Of a stretch of 64,000 bases of DNA, positions 56,206 through 64,000 are shown piece after piece. Under the pieces are notes generated by a model. The model did no database searches and had not been told where the DNA came from. It saw only the letters and a program-made list of their open reading frames with translations. Location: contig OY365810.1 of assembly GCA_959347315.1 (NCBI GenBank), forward strand, positions 24,446,007 to 24,510,006, given 5' to 3'. A program made the translations under genes and the position numbers. How positions within the stretch are numbered: position 1 is the stretch's first letter; the number at the start of each line of letters is the position of its first letter. The DNA is from Bimastos eiseni (lineage: Eukaryota > Annelida > Clitellata > Crassiclitellata > Lumbricidae).

Positions 56206-59200
56206 TAGGTCAAAGTATCTAAATTTAGAGGTATGATTAGCCGTAGTCTCCAAACTTCTAAAGCGCTATCTGAAGCCAAGCACAGAGCAGCGAGAGCACC
56301 AGCTCATTCGTATGTGCGCTTTCGAGCACGACTTGTCGTGATAAAGCGCGTTATAAATGCCGATTTGTATTGTATTGTAATAATAAAATCACTAGTTATG
56401 AATATACTGTTACTTATCTCTATTCTTATAGGCCCTACCTATTTTCGTTGAAGGAAGAGAGGACAACATCTGTATTAGTGCTAAATATGTCCAGGTTCTT
56501 ACCAGAGGTCAATATAATTATAGACCCAGTATCGGTATACATGTATTTGGCTTTGTGCTGGGAGCGGCTTATTGATAAACTTTCAAACGAATCCGTGTAG
56601 TGAGTGACAACTGACAAGATCACTGTATCAAGTAGGCCTATATGGAATTCAAGTTCTTCGTTGTTGAATAGACCAACTCCTCCACTTTTACCATTCTTTC
56701 TACTTTTATGTATGAGCTTATGAAGGCATCCGCTTCACAGAAGAGATCAATACCTGTGGCTGAGTTCATAGAATGAGGGGAGGTTCTCTCCCAAGAACTA
56801 TCATTGAGGGTAGAATGAACAGGGAAGCCAAGAGGAAGACCAAGAACGATGTTAATTAATGAACCGGATGATGAAAGCTGAAAGAGATGATATTGGAAGT
56901 ACCAACCTGCCTAAAAGGCAGATAACCAAAGACGAAGATTTGGACCTATTGCACGCACAAATTCAACAAATCTGATGATCCTTTGTCATAGGATGTGTAG
57001 CCTATGTATTATAATTCTGAGGCCTCAACATAGTATAAATATGCAAGCATAACTGATGCGCTGTGTTCAATTATATCTATCCATTTGGGTATGTAGACAG
57101 CATTTACAAGTGGAAAATGCCAAACAAATAACAAATTAATCTCTGATATGATAACACAGTACATTAACAAAATAATAGGAGCCAGTGTTATTTTTGTTAG
57201 ACAACAATTTTTCACATGAAGTAATATTGAATGTTGAAAGGGTCATCAGCAAATGTGGCCATAACTTTACAAATCTAATCTCAGGACTAAACTGAAGGTA
57301 AAAAGCTATGGGGTGGGCATGCATTGTTCGAACTGACCATCAAATGATTAAATTTTAAAAATCCTGCAGAAACTAAATTTGATTCAGAAAGTAGACAAAC
57401 ATGTAGGTTTTTCTAAAGAAATTAATATTCAGAATAAGATCAAAATCTTTTTATTGATAGTTCAAGTGATAAAAAAATGACAGCTATTCATAAATTATCT
57501 AGATAGTAACAGCATGACAAAACATGAGATAAAAACGCTTTGGTCAAGTTTAGCACAATCGGTCGACACGTGGACCAGAGACCTCAGACGGTCCAGTCCC
57601 TCACCACAAAGACTACCACACTGCTATCGCATACTCATGACACAAGATATATAATTATATATATCTATATATTCATTGGTCACATGAATATTTATGAGTA
57701 CCAGTCAAACAAAATACATGCTGAATATTGCAGACACAGCTGTATTATAACACCATTAACTCACATGTCCACAAGGTGTGACATATAATATTATGCATCA
57801 TTTGTCATATTGACTCCTCTAACATATGATGCATACTCCTAAAATATTGAATTTTCATAAACTGTTGACAATTAATATTAATAACTTTACTGATTACCTG
57901 TGTTAATTTTTATTTAAAATTCACTAAGATAAGACATCGTTCATAAAGTGACCTTATAACCGTTTATTTTATATGCAACATTTGGTTAACAGAAGGCAAG
58001 GAAATTATAAAAATATAGGAGCTAACTTGTATTAATCATTAAACGACTGTCAATTTTTTATTTAATGTAAATATTTTACTGCAGTATATGTACTATTGAA
58101 TACAAAACTTCAACTTATCTTACATAAATGGTTGACAGAAACAGAGTTAACCTGTTCACAAAATATCGAGTAAATTGTAATCGTAATACGTAATTCAAAA
58201 TAATAAGCTGATGATATCTGGAACTCTTCAGTTCAACACAAGTAAACAAAAGGCAGAAATAACTACTTTGATGCACAGTTCTACATATTCTACGCAATCA
58301 CGCACAGATACACACACACACACACACAGACACACACACAGACAGACACACACTCTGATGTTTAGCACCGTTTGATCAACATTATTGCAGGGTCCACTAC
58401 CATGATATGTATTCATGACAATAACAATTGCAAGGTTCAACTAAATCATGCATCCTCACCTACCAGCAAAACTTAATTTACTGAAAATACGCCATGATCC
58501 AACAGCAACATCATGGGTTGAACATACGAAGCCCACAATATGCCTATCTATGCTCTCATATTGTAAGGTATATGAGCCAATATGGGAATATCATAATATT
58601 TCATGTCCTACAGACGATGTTACTCATGGGGCATGCCACCAATGTTTAACCATTTCTCAGTCCATGTGTTCAATGTTTAAAATCTGGTAATAACAATGAA
58701 CTTCTACCAAGTACAGCCCAGGTAAAAGCATGAAGCCTTCAAGGTCAAAACGTACAGTAAAAGTAAAATAAGGTAAGGTAATCACTCATACTTTACATGG
58801 CTCTATGAAATTTATTTCACAGTAGCATAGCCCTCCAGTAGAAGTCTCATTTGGATCAATCACAAAGACAAGAGCAGTGCAAGTACAGGACAGGAAGTGT
58901 CCATGGTTCAGGTTTCTTGGGACATCATCCTATCCGTACCATTCATACATTAAAGATTGCCTGTCTGATGATACAATATAGTTAAAACTTGACTTGAATG
59001 TTAAAAGGTGAGTTTTGTTCATCTGTTTACCAGGATATGAACCAAAGATGCAGCAGCCAATGTGCATCGTATCTGGACTTTGTATGTTTATATCTGGACT
59101 TTTACAAAGTACCTTTTATGAACCCCTCAAAATAGACATGTAAGTATGAGTGACTAGCAACTGGCCGGATGTGATATATAACCAGTAATGCAAGGCTAAT

Positions 59201-59788
59201 TAGTGGGAGTCAGCAAAACGCACACACGACCTTCTCAGACTTGGTAGGCTGACATTTTGACTGTTTAATTATTAAGCCCAAGACCTCAATTTTTGTTGCC
59301 CTTCAAAACCTGGATCCTCCAGAAATGCATACGTTAAAAGGGCAAAGATCAGCGGAGAGAGGAACGAGGTAGTAGGCTAGACTCCAGTGCACTGGAACAT
59401 TAGAAACATTATAAACAGCTGTCACAACCTATCGGATCATAATGATATGAGATCATGCGATATGTGATTCTGTATATTTACAAGTGTTTTGCATGAAAAT
59501 CCTTCGCTGATAAACACTCGAAGTTTAGATTCTTCCATCCACAAATAAAATACACAGAAAAAATGTGAAGCAATCCTAACTATAAACTCCACACTTCGTC
59601 ACCACCCAAGAAAGCTAAAGAAGGAAAATAGTGTATTAACAAGAATGTACACAAGTGCAGCCAACAAACACTTCACCCACATTTACACATTGCATGCACA
59701 AGAAACCTCTGCAAATGGAAAACCACAAAACTATTAGCACAACGTCAAGAGAGCGAATAAGTACACATGGAAACACAATCATGTACAT
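56206..59788. other. Intergenic, KIF11 to FGFR; no gene recognised
   Basis: It holds a retroelement-like tail (56341-56385: AAAGCGCGTTATAAATGCC then TATTG repeats). A weak LINE-like frame near 56820-56860 includes GKPRGRPRTM. A (CA)n microsatellite lies at 58302-58350. The remainder is AT-rich with nothing I can assign. Confidence 0.5.
58302..58350. repeat. (CA)n microsatellite
   Basis: CACACACACAGACACACACAGACAGACACACAC: an interrupted dinucleotide run. Confidence 0.9.
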
Positions 59789-60089
59789 CAGGTGTCAAAG
59801 AGCTGACCTGCAGGCCATTTCTGGCCTGTCGACAACATATTTCTGGCCCACGGAGCCTTATCTAAAGAACAATAGGTGCAATTTGTCATTTTTAAGGCTT
59901 TATGAGTTTTCTGTGATGTTTGTAATTGATACTGCATATCAAAATCACATCTTCAGTGCCTAATTAAACTGTTGTATGCCCCTTTGAGATCCCTACCCCA
60001 TTTGTCTCATGCGCCTTTGGCACTCTTGCCTGCAACTTGCTGAAAATATTGCTACTGGCACACCATAAAAAAAATGTTTGACACCCTTG
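59789..60089. mobile_element. hAT-like MITE, CAGGTGTCAAA ends (301 bp)
   Basis: The left end CAGGTGTCAAAGAGC and the right end (reverse: CAAGGGTGTCAAACA) are inverted copies. Exact 8-bp flanks ATGTACAT occur at 59781-59788 and 60090-60097. CCTGCAGGCC and CTGGCC words lie near the left end. It has no coding capacity. Confidence 0.9.
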
Positions 60090-60097
60090 ATGTACAT

Positions 60098-62127
60098 GAT
60101 AAAATATACCACAGAAAACGTGAACACATATCTCCCAACTAAGCACCTAGCTTTCTGTTTATTGACTGACACTGTTTTCTTCATAGAAAAAGCAATCATT
60201 TTGTACCAAGACATGGAGAAAGGGGTTTCTACCAGATTTATTGCTGAAATATTTTAAAACTGTACGTTTAACTCATCACACGGGCAACAATACGAAGGCT
60301 ACAGGACACGCAAAACAATGTAAAACAAAAGAAATCCGAATGATAATCCGAGGAAGTATTGATCCTGACAAGTCTCGTTGATCGAAAGCTGCTATTGCTA
60401 ACCTCCTGCTGCACACTTCAACCCGTCGAAATGAACACATAGCACACCAATCCAAAAGCAAATACTATACATGCAATAGAAAAACAGCATAAACAAAATT
60501 GCAATAACTTCCCTGCTTCTGAAGCAAGCCTGGCGCTGATTAGGAAGGCTCTCATGGACGGTCAAATTCCGGCTTCTGGTCCATTTCATTAATTAGAATA
60601 AATTCAGAGTGGCTCGGTGTCGAAAGCCTTTTTTTAGTCATCACAGTGCCCTGCTTTCACACATTACCAAGACTTCGCACTCTCCCATATCTTTCATGCA
60701 TATCTACTGGTTAACAGGTTGGTTAGCAATCTAGACAAAATAGCACCTGTTAAGTATTTCACAATAGAACTGGCCCATGGTAGCATAAACAGTCTCTAAG
60801 TTCTGAACAAACATAGAGGATAAACAAACTACAATTATTACATTGGTCAAAGTCTAAACCCTTTCCGTTGTTAATAGTCATGCATCATTTGTTGCTTTCT
60901 AGATCTGCGGTAAAGTGTGTTTCCCCAACACCATGCATATTAATATTTGCATAAAAGTAATCATTTCATTCAATCAATCTTTATTTATTGAGATAGGCTA
61001 AATAAGCTGACATGTACACAACATTTACATGTCACACATCCTTTTTGATATTTAAAGATTAGGTTAGATTAATAGACACAATGCATATGTAACTCTGGCT
61101 AGATGTGATATCAAATTTACTATCCTGTATGATACAACACAGCCAATATCTATGCTCTAAAAGCATCAGGTAGAGATAGCTGTAATTTTTATATATGATT
61201 TCCGCCCAATGCAATTTTATATTTTCTAGAAATGCATAAATTCTGGACCAAATGTCCGGAAGTGTGTTTAGCCTGAATTACTTAAGGTATCAACTTATGG
61301 CAAATCTTAGTAATCTGGTTTTTCTGATGAGTGGTGCTGAGAAATTTTGATGATTTACATTAACATTAGATTAACATTCACTCTGTGGTCTCTTTTCTCC
61401 ATGATCCACATACCAACAGTGCCGGTGTGTAACTTAACAATACTCTGTAACCAGCTGCAAGAAAAAATTTAAAAAACATCAACACTTCAGGAAAATGTTT
61501 CAAAGGTGCTGTTGTAATACCGACTAAATGATAATCTCATCAAGTATACATGATTTCATCACTGCCTGAAGTCACTTAAACCACTATTTCATCATTTCAA
61601 TTATACAAAAGTGAGGTGCAGCCAAGATGGCTCACCGATATCGGTGAATTTCGTCTTTTGACCAGTTGAAATATTGTCTTTGGACAGTGCTTGACGTGAA
61701 CTGCACACGATCAATGCTCCATATTTAGCAAGTCTTCACCAAATTCATTTCCACAGCATTTGCTAAAGTAACTAAATGCACTGTTCTATCTGTACATGCA
61801 CACGCGCACTAATCTCGCAGACCGGCGAGAAAAAGGCGGGGTTTAACCCAGTTCGTCACAAAGCTAGAAACGCAGCAACAGTCCATCTGGCTCCAGCTGA
61901 CAAGCTCAACATCGTCATTCGAAGCACAACCCTAATCTATCAGGTTCCAGATGCCACACACGAAAACCGAAGCCAGCGGAGTGATCACAGAAGCACATAG
62001 TCGATTAAGGTACTAAATTCTAACACACATGATCCACAAAATGGCGGCGACTGAGGTTAAGGCCATAGGTCAGAGGTTAAGACCAGAAACTGAGGTCAAG
62101 GCCACTGGTGGCAGTGAAGAACTGGTT
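60098..62127. other. FGFR 3' flank and probable 3' UTR
   Basis: No coding exon is seen. The part adjoining 62128 should be the minus-strand FGFR 3' UTR and contains an irregular GAGGTTAAGGCC-type repeat (62050-62110). Near 60978-61000 a TCAATCTTTATTTATTGAGA block gives minus-strand AATAAA words, possible poly(A) signals or an old retroelement tail. Confidence 0.4.
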
Positions 62128-64000
62128 CTACAGGTTCGACTCAAGAACGCTGTGACAGCTGCTGACGCTCCCTGCCGACATCGAGGAGTACTGGCTGTCG
62201 GGAGGAGCGGAGCTCGTTGGACTCTCTAGTGCCGGGTCAAGGTCAAGGTAATCCTAGAAAGAACAAAACAAATGCCAGACAGAATATCAAACTGACCTCA
62301 TAACCCTATTATAAAAGCCTGTACACACACACCGTGCATCTCGTGCACACATCACGCCTGCATTTGTATTTCTTGACTGCATCTGTCACATAAGCAAATG
62401 AGCACCTGGGCATTGTATAAGAAACCCCTTAAAACACTGTAACATGGCCATCCAAAGGACCTAAATAGAAGTTGAACCTTAAGGATAAGTAAGCCATGTA
62501 ATATTCCTTATGAAGTTCAGCTCCCAACAGCTCAAACAGATTAACTACAGGTACAGGTAATGACGAAGATTATAGAGAAAAAGATTAATGCATGTAAAAT
62601 GTGGATATGAGGAAGATGCAGAGAATATCATGGACGGAGAAAAAGACACATAATAGTGGTGCGCTAGGAGATTGGAGTTGAGAATGATGAGACGTTAAAA
62701 CAAACAGCATTGAGAAGGAAACTGGTTCTTCGGACATGTTATGCGATCAGATGGATAGGAAGAGGAAATGATGCTGATGTGTGGAAAAGGAAGGAAGAAG
62801 GGCACCCAAGAAAAAAATGGATGGACGAGATACACGAAAAAACCAGAGTGAACCTGGAGGAATTAAGGGATGCGACTTAGGAAAGAAAGAATTGGAGAAG
62901 GTTGATCATGACGGTCGCTAGAGTTCACCGAACTGACAGCACAAGGTAACAAGGTAACTGATGGATATAGGTTTCCGTTGATGGTGTAGATCTCACACAG
63001 AAGAATGCCATAAACACCATTTAGATCACACACATACAATAGCACACACACAGTCACAGAGACACACACACACACACACTGGACTGCTGCTTTGATATTT
63101 GAACTTAGTTGGAAGATCCTAGAAAATCCAGGAAAAAGCTCTTAGGACATACATACAATAGCATACACACAGTCACAGGGACACACCTGCACGGGACTGC
63201 TGAAGTTAACTTAGCATAAAACAAAAAATACGCAATAACTTTAGCTTTCGTTACTTTCTAAAATTGCTTTACAATAAGCAAGAAGGTGATCCATCCTCAA
63301 GGCAGATAATGTTGAATACAGACAAAAATTTTTTGACTAGGTAGCAAAGGCACAGACCGCATACCTCACTGATGGACATTGTCAGGACGCGATCAAGATG
63401 ATGAACCAATTCGGAGAAGGATGGCCTCTGCGCAGGATCCTGACTCCAACACTCCAGCATCAAGTTGTAGCTGTAAATGTATCAGTATTAACATAATCAC
63501 TTTTCCAGTACTGGCTAGGATCAATTAACCACACCTGTCATCAGAGGAATAGTTCCATGTATTAGCCTAATTTGCTCATGAATAAGCTGGTGCCCTGTGC
63601 TTGGCTTTCAAGTGGTGCTTTAGAAGTTTGGATATTATGATTACGATTACAATAATTGTTCATTCAATTGATTTCATCCTGTATAGAATGTTAGCATAGA
63701 TATCTATTCTCAAGTGGAAACTTACACCGAATCATTCAAACACTTATAATCTAATTTAAATACTGCAGCTTCAGTAAGTAAGGACCTAACTGGTGTAATA
63801 ATGAAACAAAAAGCCAGCCTGAGCTAACAAATAGATACTAAAATAGGAAAGAATGGCAAATTTATTAAGGTATGAGTAAATGCTCCTTAGAAACTCTGTG
63901 ACAAAAGATTCCAACTGCATATCATAACATGTATCCTATTAATCACCTTTTCAATGCTCTCAAAGCTGGAACAACTACTCACAACCTGCAGATATATTTA
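62128..64000 (-). CDS. FGF-receptor-like tyrosine kinase, 3' end (partial; continues past window)
   Basis: Two firm exons. Exon 63470-63365 (106 nt, the same length and phase as the last kinase exon of vertebrate FGFRs) encodes YNLMLECWSQDPAQRPSF, then ELVHHLDRVLTMS. The final exon 62253-62128 encodes 41 residues starting DYLDLDPALESP, rich in Ser, ending SVLESNL and a TAG stop. A third exon end is likely at 63983 (donor GTGAGT), reading KYICR before the split codon, but only 18 nt lie in the window. CW...RP is the kinase subdomain XI motif. DYLDLD corresponds to the EYLDL docking tyrosine that binds PLC-gamma in FGFRs. The tail is shorter than in vertebrates. The FGFR class is well supported; the paralogue is not resolved. 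Confidence 0.88.
62580..62950 (+). pseudogene. LINE (endonuclease/reverse-transcriptase) C-terminal fragment, broken
   Basis: Across frameshifts and stops the plus strand reads GHVMRSDG, a CGKGRRKGTQEKKWMDEIHE-like part, NLEELRDA, NWRRLIMTVARVHR and TDSTR. This is the familiar C-terminal end of RTE/R2-like retrotransposon polyproteins of invertebrates. It lies in the last FGFR intron, antisense to the gene. Confidence 0.8.
63035..63080. repeat. (CA)n microsatellite, part of a direct duplication
   Basis: ACACACACACAGTCACAGAGACACACACACACACACAC. The phrase CATACAATAGCA(C/T)ACACACAGTCACAG occurs twice, near 63031 and 63150, about 120 bp apart, so this segment is duplicated. Confidence 0.85.

Noticed and set aside
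56770..56940. LINE-like fragment GKPRGRPRTM
   Set aside because: Only about ten residues resemble a retrotransposon C-terminus; too short to call a feature.
1..64000. CRISPR arrays, prokaryotic operons or ribosome-binding sites
   Set aside because: The window has spliced animal genes; the tandem arrays lack spacer structure.

Overview
This is metazoan nuclear DNA: AT-rich, with intron-rich protein genes (GT-AG introns, mostly 0.3-2 kb) and a high load of DNA transposons, tRNA-derived SINEs and LINE tails. The gene set and protein similarity fit a marine invertebrate, possibly a deuterostome. The species cannot be fixed from the sequence.

Four host genes are supported. SMYD5 (minus, 3043-15744) is complete in 12 coding exons (396 aa). 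MOGS, the ER processing alpha-glucosidase I (plus, 20443-25421), is complete in three coding exons (831 aa), with most of the catalytic region in one large exon. KIF11/Eg5, a kinesin-5 mitotic motor (minus, 29101-56108), is complete in 24 coding exons (1110 aa). The 3' end of an FGF-receptor-type tyrosine kinase (minus, 62128 to the window edge) gives the last kinase exon and a C-terminal tail with a PLC-gamma docking motif. All exon joins were read by hand and keep frame. SMYD5 and MOGS are divergent, MOGS and KIF11 converge, and KIF11 and FGFR are tandem on the minus strand. The four genes have unrelated jobs (lysine methylation, N-glycan trimming, spindle bipolarity, growth-factor signalling), so there is no sign of an operon or functional cluster.

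The rest is mostly mobile DNA. At least eight hAT-like non-autonomous elements have recognisable termini and 8-bp target duplications (TSDs; five exact or nearly so outside the main family, plus the three-copy family at 6068, 17735 and 26087). They range from a 39-bp remnant to 1.2 kb. One carries a BED zinc-finger coding fragment and sits inside another element in KIF11 intron 2. A 696-bp Merlin-type element in KIF11 intron 1 has near-identical 33-bp inverted repeats, an exact 8-bp TSD and an open 168-codon transposase C-terminus. Two Helitron-like elements (A|TC...hairpin...CTAG|T) lie upstream of MOGS and inside KIF11. Two tRNA-like SINE families, LINE 3' ends, a 48-bp minisatellite and several hairpins complete the picture.

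The observations most worth checking are the tandem duplication of the KIF11 exon 10 splice donor, the hAT-like families with arrays of short self-complementary motifs near their ends, the 39-bp element reduced to its termini, the Helitron-like end close to MOGS, and the Merlin deletion derivative. No wholly new protein system was recognised.
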